The position numbers were made by a program, and so were the translations under genes. Under the pieces are notes generated by a model, which was not told the DNA's origin, did not search any database, and was given only the letters and a program-made list of their open reading frames with translations. This document shows positions 46,655 to 59,056 of a stretch of 64,000 nucleotides of DNA, one piece after another (the first letter of the stretch is position 1; every line of letters starts with the position of its first letter). This DNA comes from Deinococcus frigens DSM 12807. Its GTDB lineage: Bacteria > Deinococcota > Deinococci > Deinococcales > Deinococcaceae. Location: the NCBI RefSeq assembly GCF_000701425.1, contig NZ_JNIW01000012.1:25897-89896 (forward strand), given 5' to 3'.

Positions 46655-48340
46655 TCAGGCCCCCGGCAGGCGCAGCAGGCCCTCCAGCGCGGCGTAGGCG
46701 TCGGGGCGGGCCAGGAAGACCAGTTCGTCGTCGGAGGTCAGGCGCATTTCGGGGTGGGGCAGGCGCACCGTGCCGTCGCGGACGAGGCCCACCACCTCCA
46801 CTCCTGGCGGCAGGCTCAGCAGCTTCAGGCGTGCGCCGCGCCAGCTCGGGGGCACGCCCCGGCGGTACAGTTCGCGCTCGCTGGAGGGAACTTCGGCAGG
46901 TGTCTCGGCGGACGGCCCGTCGTAGAGGACAGCCGGCGCGTCCGGGACCGTCTCCAGGGACGACTCCAGGGACGACTCCAGCGCGCGGCGCGGGATGAAG
47001 CGCAGCGAGTCGGGGAGCTGGGCCAGCCCCCCGATTAGCCCCGGCCCGCCCTGATGCACGCCGCTCTGGGCGCGTGCCCTGACCTGACCCGGCACCAGAC
47101 CGTCCGTGCCGCTCAGGACATGGGCCAGACCAGCGGCCACCAACGCGCTGGGCAGCAGGGCCTCGCCGCCCCAGGCCACGGCCAGCAGCGCGGCGGCCAG
47201 CGGCACGTTCAGGGTCACGGTCAGGTAGGCCACCACACCGACCAATGTGGACAGCGCCGGGTCCACGCCCAGCAGGCTGCCCAGCCCCGCGCCGATCAGC
47301 CCGCCCACCCCCACCGACGGCAGCACGCCGCCCCCGAAGGCCAGCCGCGCCCCCAGCGCCAGCAGCCCCCAGCGCCACGCGCCCGCTCCACCACCGTCCG
47401 CGCCCAGGAAGTCCGAGACGCCCAGTTGCACCCAGCCGCTGCCGTCGCCCAGCACGGCGGGCGTGCTGAAGTAAGCGGTGGCGGCGGTCGCCAGCCCGAA
47501 CAGCCCGCCCAGCACCGGGCGCAGCCTGCCGTCCGCCCAGCCCGCAGGGACGACCCGCACCGCCAGCAGCGACAGCCATCCGGCCAGCGTTGCGGCCAGC
47601 GCCACCCCCAGCAGCGCCGGAAGCTGGGCGGCGGCTGGCACGCCCAGCTCCGGCACGCTCAGCAGCGGCGCGAAGCCGTAAGCCAGCCCGTACACCGCCG
47701 TCCCGGCCACGGCGGCCAGCACGCAGGGCATGACCACCTCGAACTCGAATTCAAAGCGGCGGTACAGCACCTCCGCGATTAATACGGCGGCGGCCAGCGG
47801 CGCGTGCAGCACCGCGCCCAGCGCCGCCGCCGCCCCGGCCAGGGTCAGTGTGCGGGCCTCCACGGCGTCCAGCCGCGTCAAGCGCCCCAGCAGCCGCGCG
47901 CCCAGTTGCCCGGTCATGGTGAAGGCCGAGTCCCGGCCCACCAGCAGGCCCGCACCGTAGGCCAGCACCGTGCCCAGCAGCGTGCGGAGCTGGATTAGCG
48001 GCGGGGGCCACTGCCCGCGTGCGTGGTAGCCGCGCACCAGTTGTCCCAGCGCGTCTCCTGCCGCCGCAGGCACCAGCCAGGCGTACAGCGCCCCCACCAC
48101 CGGGAGGGCCAGCAGCCCCCACGGCAGCGCGTCCCCAAAGGCCATCAGCAACCCGCCCTCGCCGGGGGTGCCAGGCGGGGCGTAACCGGTCACCAGCGCG
48201 CCCAGACGCAACGCGGCCTCCAGCAGCAGCCGCAGCAGAATGCCCAGGCCGCCCACCAGCGCCCCCACCAGCACGCTGAGGACCACCACCCGCCCCGTTT
48301 CCAGACGGGTCAACACGGCGCGGGGCAACGGGGAACGCAT
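46655..48340 (-). CDS. ClC-family chloride channel/antiporter homolog with RCK-C-like tail
   Basis: 561 residues: ~11 hydrophobic segments, then a soluble C-terminus (VVGLVRDGTVRLPHPEMRLTSD, LVFLARPD) of TrkA-C type. Typical ClC sites are altered: the GREGP selectivity loop reads GRDSA with Asp137 at the gating-Glu position, and no GSGIP motif is seen before it. So chloride transport is assumed from the family only. A SSLESSLE duplication in the linker comes from a 12-bp DNA repeat near 46966. TAGCAT lies 9 nt before the ATG. Confidence 0.78.
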   Translation of the reverse strand: MRSPLPRAVLTRLETGRVVVLSVLVGALVGGLGILLRLLLEAALRLGALVTGYAPPGTPGEGGLLMAFGDALPWGLLALPVVGALYAWLVPAAAGDALGQLVRGYHARGQWPPPLIQLRTLLGTVLAYGAGLLVGRDSAFTMTGQLGARLLGRLTRLDAVEARTLTLAGAAAALGAVLHAPLAAAVLIAEVLYRRFEFEFEVVMPCVLAAVAGTAVYGLAYGFAPLLSVPELGVPAAAQLPALLGVALAATLAGWLSLLAVRVVPAGWADGRLRPVLGGLFGLATAATAYFSTPAVLGDGSGWVQLGVSDFLGADGGGAGAWRWGLLALGARLAFGGGVLPSVGVGGLIGAGLGSLLGVDPALSTLVGVVAYLTVTLNVPLAAALLAVAWGGEALLPSALVAAGLAHVLSGTDGLVPGQVRARAQSGVHQGGPGLIGGLAQLPDSLRFIPRRALESSLESSLETVPDAPAVLYDGPSAETPAEVPSSERELYRRGVPPSWRGARLKLLSLPPGVEVVGLVRDGTVRLPHPEMRLTSDDELVFLARPDAYAALEGLLRLPGA

Positions 48341-48570
48341 ACGCGGCCCATGCTAGAGCAAAGTCCATGAAGGTGCCTTGCCCGTGCAGTCGCCGTGGTG
48401 GCCTGTGGCCCAGATGCTTGCCCTTCAGTGTCCAGATTAAGCCCCCCTAAAGCCTGTCAGGGTCCCGGCACTTCAGATACGGCGCGTAAGATGAGACTCG
48501 ATTTTCCCGGTGGGAGAGTGCGCGCACCGTGCGGGCCTCGAACCCCGGCAATGAAAGGAGCAACACTGTT

Positions 48571-49194
48571 ATGGCTTACCAAGTCCCCCCCCTGCCCTAC
48601 GCCTACGACGCCCTGGCCCCCCACATCGACACCCGCACCATGGAAATTCACCACGACAAGCACCACCAGGCGTACGTGGACAACGCCAACAAGGCGCTAG
48701 AAGGCAGCGAGTTCGCCGACCTGCCTGTCGAGGAACTGATCACCAAGCTGGACAGCGTGCCCGCCGACAAGAAAGCGGCCCTGCGCAACAACGCGGGCGG
48801 CCACGCCAACCACAGCCTGTTCTGGACTGTAATGGGACCCCAGGGCAGCGGCCAGCCCGGCGGCGAACTGATCACTGCCATCAACGCCACCTTCGGTTCC
48901 TTCGACGATTTCAAGAAGAAGTTCGAGGACGCCGCCAAGACCCGTTTCGGCAGCGGCTGGGCCTGGCTGGTCGTGCAAAGCGGCAAGCTGGCCGTGGTCA
49001 GCACCGCCAACCAGGACAATCCACTGATGGGCGAGGCGATTGCCGGGGTCAGCGGCACCCCGATTCTGGGTGTGGACGTGTGGGAGCACGCCTATTACCT
49101 CAACTACCAGAACAAGCGTCCCGATTACCTGGAAGCCTTCTGGAACGTCGTGAACTGGGACGAGGTCGCCCAGCGCTACGCCGCCGCAAAGTAA
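48571..49194 (+). CDS. sodA: Manganese superoxide dismutase
   Basis: Dismutes superoxide to oxygen and peroxide in the cytoplasm; a main antioxidant enzyme of Deinococcus. 207 residues. Metal ligands His27, His81, Asp169 and His173 are all present ([23 protein letters not shown]), and NQD near residue 148 is the Mn-type signature. AAAGGAG precedes ATG 48571 by ~10 nt, so it has a leader, with a candidate -10 TAAGAT near 48486. An intrinsic terminator follows. Confidence 0.97.
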   Translation: MAYQVPPLPYAYDALAPHIDTRTMEIHHDKHHQAYVDNANKALEGSEFADLPVEELITKLDSVPADKKAALRNNAGGHANHSLFWTVMGPQGSGQPGGELITAINATFGSFDDFKKKFEDAAKTRFGSGWAWLVVQSGKLAVVSTANQDNPLMGEAIAGVSGTPILGVDVWEHAYYLNYQNKRPDYLEAFWNVVNWDEVAQRYAAAK

Positions 49195-49211
49195 ACACAG
49201 CTCGGTAAAAG

Positions 49212-49244
49212 CGCCCCTGGCCGAATGTGGCCGGGGGCTGTTTT
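49212..49244 (+). terminator. sodA intrinsic terminator
   Basis: GCGCCCCTGGCC-GAATGT-GGCCGGGGGC stem followed by TGTTTT, 17 nt after the sodA stop. Confidence 0.8.
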
Positions 49245-49278
49245 GTGGGCTGCATTGCAGAGTCCTGCTCTACGGTCC

Positions 49279-49647
49279 TCACCACACCAGAATCAACCCG
49301 GCGATGGCCAGCGCAATCAGCAATCCGGCAAAAGCCCCGATCCACCCCAGCGGCAGGGTGTGCTGGCCGCTTTTCTCCAGACCGTGGGCCGACTTGTGAT
49401 AACTGCGAAAACCAAAGGCCAGTGCCAGCGCGCCCAGCGCCACCAGACCAGCGGCTAGCACGCGCACCAGCCAGAGCGGTTGCAGATCGTTCAGCAACTG
49501 GGTCACGGCCAGCCCCACCCCGATGCAAGACAGCCCGGTGCGCGCCCATGCGGCGAAGGTGCGCTCGGCGGCCAGCGCGGTGCGCCGTTCGGCCCAGTCG
49601 GTGCGGGCCTGGCCTAGGCTGCGGCCCTGATCTGCTTCATCTGCCAT
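49279..49647 (-). CDS. DUF202 family membrane protein (YidH-like)
   Basis: 122 residues with three hydrophobic segments. The family signature AAERTFAAWARTGLSCIGVGLAV is at about residues 26-48 (shown in two overlapping parts AERTFAAWARTGL and SCIGVGLAV). Function unknown. TAAGCT lies 9 nt before the ATG. Converges with sodA and diverges from the paralogous pair that follows. Confidence 0.85.
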   Translation of the reverse strand: MADEADQGRSLGQARTDWAERRTALAAERTFAAWARTGLSCIGVGLAVTQLLNDLQPLWLVRVLAAGLVALGALALAFGFRSYHKSAHGLEKSGQHTLPLGWIGAFAGLLIALAIAGLILVW

Positions 49648-49697
49648 CTGGCTTAAAGCTTATCCGCCCTGGGCATCTGGACACCTATGCTGTGTCC

Positions 49698-50363
49698 ATG
49701 CGCCCGTGGATGCTGGAGGCTCCAGAACATGACTTGACTGCCGCTGAACTGGCCGTGTTCGCGGCAGCCTGGGGTGCGCGGGATGTCTCGTTGCTGCCGC
49801 CACAGTTGCCGCGCTGGCTTTTTCTCCAGTGGCTGACCGGGCAGGGGTATCTGTTGCACGGCTCGCAGCAGGGGGGAGTCACGCGCTTCGAGCCGCGCAC
49901 GCCCCCTGACCGCAGCCCGGACGAGTTCAGCAAGCGCAGCGGCGTTTTTGCCGCCTCGGATGGGCTGTGGGCGCTGATGTACGCGTTGCGGGACCGGACG
50001 AGAGTGCAGCGCATCCTGAATATGGCCCTGAGACTGGCAGGCGATACGGGCTGGTCATCAACGCAGTATTTCCTCTCGTTTGCGCCGCGCGAGAACGGCG
50101 TCGTCGGTCCACGCGAGTTGCTGGCTCCCGGCTTCGTCTACGTTCTGCCTAGGGTAGGATTCGAGCAGATGCCACCTTACTTCTGGCCGGATCTGGCCGA
50201 GGTGCTGGAGCCTCACTGGGTCAGTCCGAGTGCCGTGAAGCCGCTGCTGTGCATCCCCGTCAGGCCCGCCGATTTTCCTTTGCCTGTGCGGACCCACGAT
50301 GCGGCGCGGGTGGACGCGCAGGCCGCCGCCGATCCCTGGGGCTTTCCCTGGCTGGAACGATGA
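49698..50363 (+). CDS. Uncharacterised protein with ADP-ribosyltransferase-like motifs (paralog 1)
   Basis: 221 residues, no known function. Landmarks: a Trp/Leu-rich helix (PRWLFLQWL), then YLLHGSQ (51-57), FEPR, a hydrophobic strand-helix FAASDGLWALMYAL (84-97), FVYVLP, and a C-terminal LPVRTHDAARVD with PWGFPWLE. The HGS, F-A-A-S and late Glu order recalls the H-Y-E arrangement of ADP-ribosyltransferase folds, an inference from pattern only. No signal or membrane segment. TATGCT is 6 nt before the ATG. Overlaps paralog 2 by 4 bp. Confidence 0.7.
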   Translation: MRPWMLEAPEHDLTAAELAVFAAAWGARDVSLLPPQLPRWLFLQWLTGQGYLLHGSQQGGVTRFEPRTPPDRSPDEFSKRSGVFAASDGLWALMYALRDRTRVQRILNMALRLAGDTGWSSTQYFLSFAPRENGVVGPRELLAPGFVYVLPRVGFEQMPPYFWPDLAEVLEPHWVSPSAVKPLLCIPVRPADFPLPVRTHDAARVDAQAAADPWGFPWLER

Positions 50364-51034
50364 CGCCCGTCTGGATGCTGGAATCACCGCCCGGTGAACT
50401 CTCCGAAGCCGCCGCCAGGAGTTGCTCACGCGCCTGGACTGCGCGGCATATTTCCCTCCTACCGCCGGAAGTTCCGCGCTGGCTCTTCTTGCAGTGGCTG
50501 GCAGAACACGGCTATTTGCTGCACGGCTCGCAACACGGCGGACTGACCGAACTGGTGGGCGCTCACAAGGACTACACCCAGCCGGACGAATTCAGCAACA
50601 TCATTGGCGTGTACGCGGCCTCGGACGGCCTGTGGGCCATGATGTACGCTCTGCGCGGACCGGGCGTGGCGCGGCAAAACGATATGGCCCTACAAGTGCG
50701 GGAGGGCGGGCAGTGGTCCGGGATGCGCTATTTCATGTCGGTGGCCCCGCGCACGCCCGGCGCGAGTCAAGCGCGCGAGCTGCTGACGCCGGGCTTCGTC
50801 TATGTGCTGCCCAGAGACGGCTTTATTCAGTCGCCACCCTGCGAACATGGCGGCCTGGGGTACGTACAGGAGGCGCACTGGGTCAATCGCGCTCTGGTCA
50901 CGCCACTGCTGCGCATCCCCGTCACGCCTGAAGACTTCCCGCTGCCCGTCCGCCTCCATGATGCGGCGCAGGTGGACGCGCGCGCAAAGGCCGATCCCTG
51001 GGGCTTTCCCTGGCTGGAAGTAGGACGGGATTGA
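50360..51034 (+). CDS. Uncharacterised protein with ADP-ribosyltransferase-like motifs (paralog 2)
   Basis: 224 residues, clearly homologous along its length to the preceding gene: LLPPEVPRWLFLQWL, YLLHGSQHGG (His55), DEFSN, VYAASDGLWAMMYAL, ELLTPGFVYVLPRDGF, FPLPVRLHDAAQVDA and PWGFPWLE. Here Tyr replaces Phe in VYAAS, as in true ADP-ribosyltransferases. The ATG overlaps the stop of paralog 1 (ATGA), so both are made from one mRNA. No known partner nearby. Confidence 0.7.
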   Translation: MTPVWMLESPPGELSEAAARSCSRAWTARHISLLPPEVPRWLFLQWLAEHGYLLHGSQHGGLTELVGAHKDYTQPDEFSNIIGVYAASDGLWAMMYALRGPGVARQNDMALQVREGGQWSGMRYFMSVAPRTPGASQARELLTPGFVYVLPRDGFIQSPPCEHGGLGYVQEAHWVNRALVTPLLRIPVTPEDFPLPVRLHDAAQVDARAKADPWGFPWLEVGRD

Positions 51035-51042
51035 CCAAAAAA

Positions 51043-51072
51043 ACCCCCTCCGCAGGGGAGAGGGTTGGGTGA
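51043..51072. repeat. REP-like hairpin element
   Basis: CCCCCTCCGC then AGGGGAGAGGGTTGGGTGAG: CCCCCT pairs with AGGGG, and the GGGTTGGGTGAG end is shared, inverted, with 33592-33612. Lies in the 50 bp between convergent genes. Confidence 0.55.
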
Positions 51073-51084
51073 GATCATCTCAGC

Positions 51085-52224
<1,140 letters not shown>

Positions 52225-52666
52225 CGTCATGCTCCTGTGAACGAATTCACGAGTGAAGTGCTGGACAGCAGACCAGCTTTCAACCAGTGTACACCGTCCC
52301 TGCGCCAGAGCTGTACCCTTGCCAACCGTTGTCTGTTCATGTGCCGGGCCGTCTCCCAGAAACAATGAGGCGTGGTCCCTGCGCTTCATTCCTGCCCTGC
52401 CGAGATCCCTGCACCGTCGAGATGTCTGCACCGTCGAGATGTCTGCCCCGCTGAGTACCTGCCCCGCTGAGTACCTGCCCCGCTGAATACTTGCACTGAT
52501 GAGAGGGCTGCCGCCCTGGCTGGGCGCAGAAGTTGAAGGTTGGAGTACAGCGCAGGAGGTGCGTTGTGTGCTTGAATATGAACGGTCAGACAACCCAGAC
52601 AGGACGCCTCTATCCCGGCGTCCGCCCCGTTTTTGCACGGCAACCCCGTTTCAGCAGGAGGCACCC
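52225..52666. promoter_or_regulatory. Divergent region between ndh and the hydroxylase operon
   Basis: Contains the ndh leader and -10 box TACACT (52286-52291, reverse), then a tandem-repeat block at 52394-52491 and ~175 bp leading to the hydroxylase genes, whose ribosome site is AGGAGG 7 nt before the ATG. The open reverse frame through this region lacks any conserved sequence. Confidence 0.55.
52394..52491. repeat. Two adjoining short tandem repeats
   Basis: TGCACCGTCGAGATGTC (17 bp) occurs twice (52410-52426, 52427-52443), preceded by a degenerate unit, and is followed by three 16-bp units TGCCCCGCTGAGTACC (52444-52459, 52460-52475, 52476-52491, the last with two changes). The two unit types share TGC-CC-G-TGAG and likely derive from one another. 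Confidence 0.75.
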
Positions 52667-53164
<498 letters not shown>

Positions 53165-53167
53165 AGG

Positions 53168-53249
53168 GTGATGGTCAAAGGTTGATGGTTGATGGGAAAA
53201 GACAGACCATCCGCCGTTTTCCATCAACCGTTAACTTTCAACCATCAAC
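53168..53249. repeat. Long imperfect inverted repeat between small and large hydroxylase subunit genes
   Basis: GATGGTCAAAGGTTGATGG...GGGAAAA (from 53170) pairs with TTTTCCATCAACCGTTAAC and TTTCAACCATC (to 53246), ~30-bp arms around ~16 nt. It fills nearly all the gap of 103 bp and ends just before the ribosome site GGAGG of the large subunit gene. Confidence 0.7.
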
Positions 53250-53267
53250 TTCCCGGAGGCACACGAG

Positions 53268-55664
<2,397 letters not shown>

Positions 55665-55668
55665 GAGC

Positions 55669-55763
55669 TGTCAAACCGTCTAACGGTCTAAAGGTCTAAC
55701 CGCAAAAAGAAAACTGAGCAATATCTTCTGAGCTTTTTAGCGGCTTGACCGTTAGACCCTTAG
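55669..55763. repeat. Long imperfect inverted repeat between large and FAD subunit genes
   Basis: GTCTAACGGTC...CCGCAAAAAG (from 55679) pairs with CTTTTTAGCGGCTTGACCGTTAGACCC, arms of ~27 bp around an AT-rich middle. Related sequence lies at 7074-7093 and 16261-16342. It ends just before AAAGGAGG of the next gene. Confidence 0.7.
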
Positions 55764-55785
55764 AGGCCGACCAAAGGAGGCAAAC

Positions 55786-56580
55786 ATGTATCCAGCCAAT
55801 TTCGACTATCAAAAAGCCGCCAGCGTGGACGCCGCCCTCCAGGCGATGGCCGACAATCCCGATTTGAAAGTGATCGCGGGCGGGCATTCGCTACTGCCCG
55901 CCATGAAGCTGCGTCTGGCGCAGCCGCCCGCGCTGCTGGACATCTTCAATCTGGAAGAACTCAAGGGCATCAAGGAGGACGGCGATTTCTACGTGGTGGG
56001 CGCGATGACCACGCACGCCGACGTGCTTCGCAGCCAGCTCCCCCTCTTCCCCGAGGTGGCGGGCTGGGTGGGCGATCCGATGGTCCGCAACCGGGGCACC
56101 ATCGGCGGCAGCCTGGCCCACGCCGATCCCAGCGCGGATTACCCGGCGGCGGCTTTAGCAACCGGGGCGGAGTTCGTCATTCGCGGGATGGGCGGCGAGC
56201 GTACCGTGGGGGCCGACGAGATGTTCCTGGGCATGTTCGAGAGTGCCGTGCAGCACGGCGAGCTGTTAACCCACATCCGCATTCCCAGAGGCATCAGCGC
56301 CAGCGTGTACGAGAAATACCGCCACCCGGCCAGCCATTACGCCATCGTGGGTGTGGCGATGGCCCGGCACGCGGACGGCCAGATTCGCGCGGCCTACACC
56401 GGTGCGGCGGAAAAGGCGGCGCGGCTGCCCAAGCTCGAAGAACGCCTGAACGCCGGACAGGACGCCGGAACCGGGCTGGTGGAGGGGGCGGACATGCTGG
56501 GGGACCGCTTCGCCAGCGCTGAGTTCCGGGCGCATCTGGTGGACGTGCTCTCGGACCGGGCGGCCAAACGCCTGGGCTAG
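55786..56580 (+). CDS. Molybdenum hydroxylase, FAD subunit (CoxM-like)
   Basis: Medium subunit that takes electrons from the iron-sulfur subunit. 264 residues, a VAO-type FAD fold: VIAGGHSLLPAMKLR (residues ~30-44), VRNRGTIGGSLAHADPSAD (~105-123) and a C-terminal CO-dehydrogenase flavoprotein domain. AAAGGAGG stands 7 nt before the ATG. Third gene of the operon; a strong terminator follows. Confidence 0.93.
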   Translation: MYPANFDYQKAASVDAALQAMADNPDLKVIAGGHSLLPAMKLRLAQPPALLDIFNLEELKGIKEDGDFYVVGAMTTHADVLRSQLPLFPEVAGWVGDPMVRNRGTIGGSLAHADPSADYPAAALATGAEFVIRGMGGERTVGADEMFLGMFESAVQHGELLTHIRIPRGISASVYEKYRHPASHYAIVGVAMARHADGQIRAAYTGAAEKAARLPKLEERLNAGQDAGTGLVEGADMLGDRFASAEFRAHLVDVLSDRAAKRLG

Positions 56581-56595
56581 TCCTGGCTCCACACG

Positions 56596-56629
56596 CCTCC
56601 TCCTGAACGTGTGGGAGGAGGTTTTTTGG
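56596..56629 (+). terminator. Intrinsic terminator of the hydroxylase operon
   Basis: CCTCCTCC pairs with GGAGGAGG around a 10-nt loop, followed by TTTTTT; 16 nt after the FAD-subunit stop. Confidence 0.85.
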
Positions 56630-56638
56630 GGTGTCCCG

Positions 56639-57274
56639 CTAGCCGATCAGCCCCGCGACGCCGTTGATGGTCACGGCCACGATCACCGCGCCGAACAGGT
56701 ACGACAGCAGCGCGTGGCCCAGCAGCAGGCGGCGAAAGGCGCGCGTGTTGATGTCGGTGTCGCTGACCTGGAAGGTCATGCCGATGGTCAGGGACAGGTA
56801 GGCGAAATTGCGGTGATCGGGATCGTCCAGGGTGCCCCCGCCGTCTTTCGGGAAGGTCACGCCAGCGCCGTCGGTATAGAACTTGCGGGCGTAGTGCAGG
56901 GTGTACTCGGCGTGGACCAGCAGCCACGAGGCGGCGACGGTCAGGACCGCCAGCACGGTCGGGGCAATGGACGCCAGCCCCTTCTCGGTGCCTGCCTGGT
57001 GCAGCGTGAAGATCACGCCCACCAGACTGACCAGCGAGGCCGAGAGCGTGACGCCCCCGGCCAGCGCCCGCGTGTCGTCCTCGCGCAGCGCCAGCGCCCG
57101 CGTCTGCTGGGGCGAGGCTTTCCACAGCAGCAGCCGCAGCCACAGCAGCACCGCCGCGCAGAGCGCCTCCCAGGGCCATGCGGCGGGGGTCAGCAGGCCC
57201 GCCACGACGCCCACCCCACCCCGGTCAACAGGCGATAAACGGCGGTCGGCACACGCTCGGCGGGCAACATGCAT
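56639..57274 (-). CDS. DUF1345 family membrane protein, apparent N-terminal frameshift
   Basis: 211 residues with five or so hydrophobic segments. Family features are [11 protein letters not shown] (mid-protein), [22 protein letters not shown] in parts, and the end helix [21 protein letters not shown]. The N-terminus of this frame ([13 protein letters not shown]) is atypical. A second ATG at 57268-57270 lies 6 nt after TATGCT (57277-57282), the right leaderless spacing, and opens a frame reading [10 protein letters not shown] that would join the main frame if one G were added in the GGGGTGGGGTGGG run near 57215. So the gene may be frameshifted. Confidence 0.7.
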   Translation of the reverse strand: MHVARRACADRRLSPVDRGGVGVVAGLLTPAAWPWEALCAAVLLWLRLLLWKASPQQTRALALREDDTRALAGGVTLSASLVSLVGVIFTLHQAGTEKGLASIAPTVLAVLTVAASWLLVHAEYTLHYARKFYTDGAGVTFPKDGGGTLDDPDHRNFAYLSLTIGMTFQVSDTDINTRAFRRLLLGHALLSYLFGAVIVAVTINGVAGLIG

Positions 57275-57370
57275 GGAGCATACGCCCGCGCTGCCCAGCC
57301 CAGGCAGGGGAGAGCACAACGGTTTGGAAATTGGCAGGTTCACTCTGAGAGCATCAGAGACAGACTGGGC

Positions 57371-57419
57371 TTGACAAATCCCATACCCAGATGGACTATG
57401 TAGACAGACATAGCTATGT
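57371..57419 (+). promoter_or_regulatory. Promoter and candidate PadR operator
   Basis: TTGACA (57371-57376) is a good -35; no -10 at ideal spacing is certain (GACTAT or TATGTA). CTATGTAGACAGACATAG (57396-57413) is an inverted repeat with perfect CTATGT/ACATAG arms, containing the ATGT...ACAT half-sites known for PadR proteins; a third CTATGT follows at 57414-57419. Confidence 0.6.
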
Positions 57420-57484
57420 TGGGGGTGGTAGCAGTGCGGGACGCCACGCGGTCCACGCCCCACCCACTTCTCCCCGGAGGCTCC

Positions 57485-57808
57485 ATGAATCCCGACCTGC
57501 TGCGCGGCAACCTCGATCTGATCCTGCTGACCATTCTAGAAGACAAACCCCTCTACGGCTTCGCCATCATTCAGGAGGCGCGTGAGCGGACAGACGGTTA
57601 CTTTCAGTTCAAGGAAGGCAGCCTGTACCCCGCGTTGCACCGACTGGAGCAGGACGGGCTGCTGGCCGCGCAACCCGGCGAGCTGGGGCGCAACGGCAAG
57701 CCGCGCAAGTATTACTCGGTCACCGACGCCGGGCGGCAAGCGCTGACGGCCAAACGCGCCGAGTTCTCCAGCTTCACCGGAGCGGTTGGGCGGCTGGGCA
57801 GCCCATGA
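57485..57808 (+). CDS. PadR-family transcriptional regulator
   Basis: 107 residues, winged helix with [18 protein letters not shown] and [18 protein letters not shown], wing [19 protein letters not shown] 5 nt before ATG 57485. Its ATGA overlap couples it to the downstream membrane gene, a common PadR/partner arrangement. A palindromic site in its promoter suggests autorepression. Confidence 0.9.
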   Translation: MNPDLLRGNLDLILLTILEDKPLYGFAIIQEARERTDGYFQFKEGSLYPALHRLEQDGLLAAQPGELGRNGKPRKYYSVTDAGRQALTAKRAEFSSFTGAVGRLGSP

Positions 57809-58977
57809 CTGCGGCCACGACTGAACTCACGCCCGCTGTCCGCGCCTACCTGCGCCGCGCCACCTGGGGCCTGCCCCGTGAGCGGCAGCAGGAGGTCTGG
57901 GACGAGCTGGAAGAACATCTGCTGACCCGTGCCGCGCAGCTCCAGGCGTGCGGCGCGGCCCCACCCGAAGCCCTTGCCCGCGCGCTGGCCGAGCTGGGTT
58001 CGCCCACCCGTGTCAGTGCCGGAATGACTGGAGTGTACCTGATGCCCAAACTGATCCTGATGGCGGGTGCTGACGCGGTGGCGCTGAGTGCCGCCCTGTA
58101 CGCGCTGGCGGGGGGGAATGACGGGAACGTCATCACTCTCCCCGTGTTGACCAACCGGCCTATCACACCGTCTTGCGTCCGTGGGACAGCCCCCATTAGC
58201 TATAATGTCACGATTGTTAGTCGGAGAGCGGGAATTACTTGCTACACATTCAATGATCCAAAAGTTTATGAAGGTGCGTATCTCAGTTTAAGCAGTATTA
58301 AAAAAGCAGTAGCTGCCCAGGGTGGCAACGTCACTACGCTGAGTTCTGGCACAATTCGCCTCAATCTAACTACTAAATCCAAACCCAATCAAATCGATTT
58401 GCCGTCTAATTTTACCGTCAAGGGTGAGAAATACTATTTCGCCGCTGCCATTGCCAGCAGCTTTTACCGGAATCAATCAAACTCAGTGAAATTTCAAGGA
58501 TATCAACCTCCTGTTATCGTTTCCGATAATTTAAAACTTCAGTTCGGCGACAGCACACAGCCTGAAATCGGGCCAGCGTTTTATCGAGGAGTGGCGCTAG
58601 AATTGCTTCGCTATGTTTTACACGGCGACGCTCAGGGGAGCGAATTTAGTGGCAGTATTTTTTCAATCTATCCTGCGGACGCGGGCGTGCATAAGCTCAA
58701 GACAACCCTCAAAACAAGCGAAGTTGCAATGCTCGTGATTCGGCGCGAAGGACAAAATTATGATCTCGATGTTGCGCCCGTTGACGCAGCAGGGCAGATC
58801 ACATTTAAAAGTTCTCAGAAACGGCTTGCCTTTGTCAGTGATCCAGATCAGCTAAGCCTCGTCTACCCTGATGGACGCACCCCTGCCCTCCTCGTCCGCG
58901 TGACCAATATCCCGCTGGGCAACCTCAAATCCGGCATCTTTGTTCCCGCCAAAACCACGTCCGACGCGCCGAACTGA
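57805..58977 (+). CDS. PadR-coupled membrane protein with an AT-rich extracytoplasmic domain
   Basis: 390 residues. The first ~75 are a helical permease-prefix/HAAS-like domain ([33 protein letters not shown]) found next to PadR regulators; residues ~78-105 are one or two membrane helices; the rest (~110-390) is a predicted exported domain with [16 protein letters not shown], reminiscent of copper-amine-oxidase-N/stalk domains. DNA for about residues 128-350 (58190-58850) is clearly AT-richer with AT-ending codons, unlike either end of the gene, suggesting a chimera. Function unknown. Confidence 0.7.
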   Translation: MTAATTELTPAVRAYLRRATWGLPRERQQEVWDELEEHLLTRAAQLQACGAAPPEALARALAELGSPTRVSAGMTGVYLMPKLILMAGADAVALSAALYALAGGNDGNVITLPVLTNRPITPSCVRGTAPISYNVTIVSRRAGITCYTFNDPKVYEGAYLSLSSIKKAVAAQGGNVTTLSSGTIRLNLTTKSKPNQIDLPSNFTVKGEKYYFAAAIASSFYRNQSNSVKFQGYQPPVIVSDNLKLQFGDSTQPEIGPAFYRGVALELLRYVLHGDAQGSEFSGSIFSIYPADAGVHKLKTTLKTSEVAMLVIRREGQNYDLDVAPVDAAGQITFKSSQKRLAFVSDPDQLSLVYPDGRTPALLVRVTNIPLGNLKSGIFVPAKTTSDAPN

Positions 58978-59056
58978 GCCTTTTCCTGCCCGTTTACAGG
59001 GCCGCGCGCTGTCACCGCTGACCCTCCCCGTTATGGTGGGTTCACGGAGATGGCGC

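Noticed and set aside
52394..52491. CRISPR-like repeat array
   Set aside because: Units are 16-17 bp and directly adjoining; there are no spacers and no cas genes.
52225..52638. N-terminal extension of NDH-2 by ~138 codons
   Set aside because: The conserved FAD-binding fold starts at ATG 52224, which has AGGAG at the right distance; the extension is translated tandem repeat and promoter.
57275..57463. N-terminal extension of the DUF1345 protein
   Set aside because: It runs through the TATGCT promoter box and the padR control region and has no conserved sequence.
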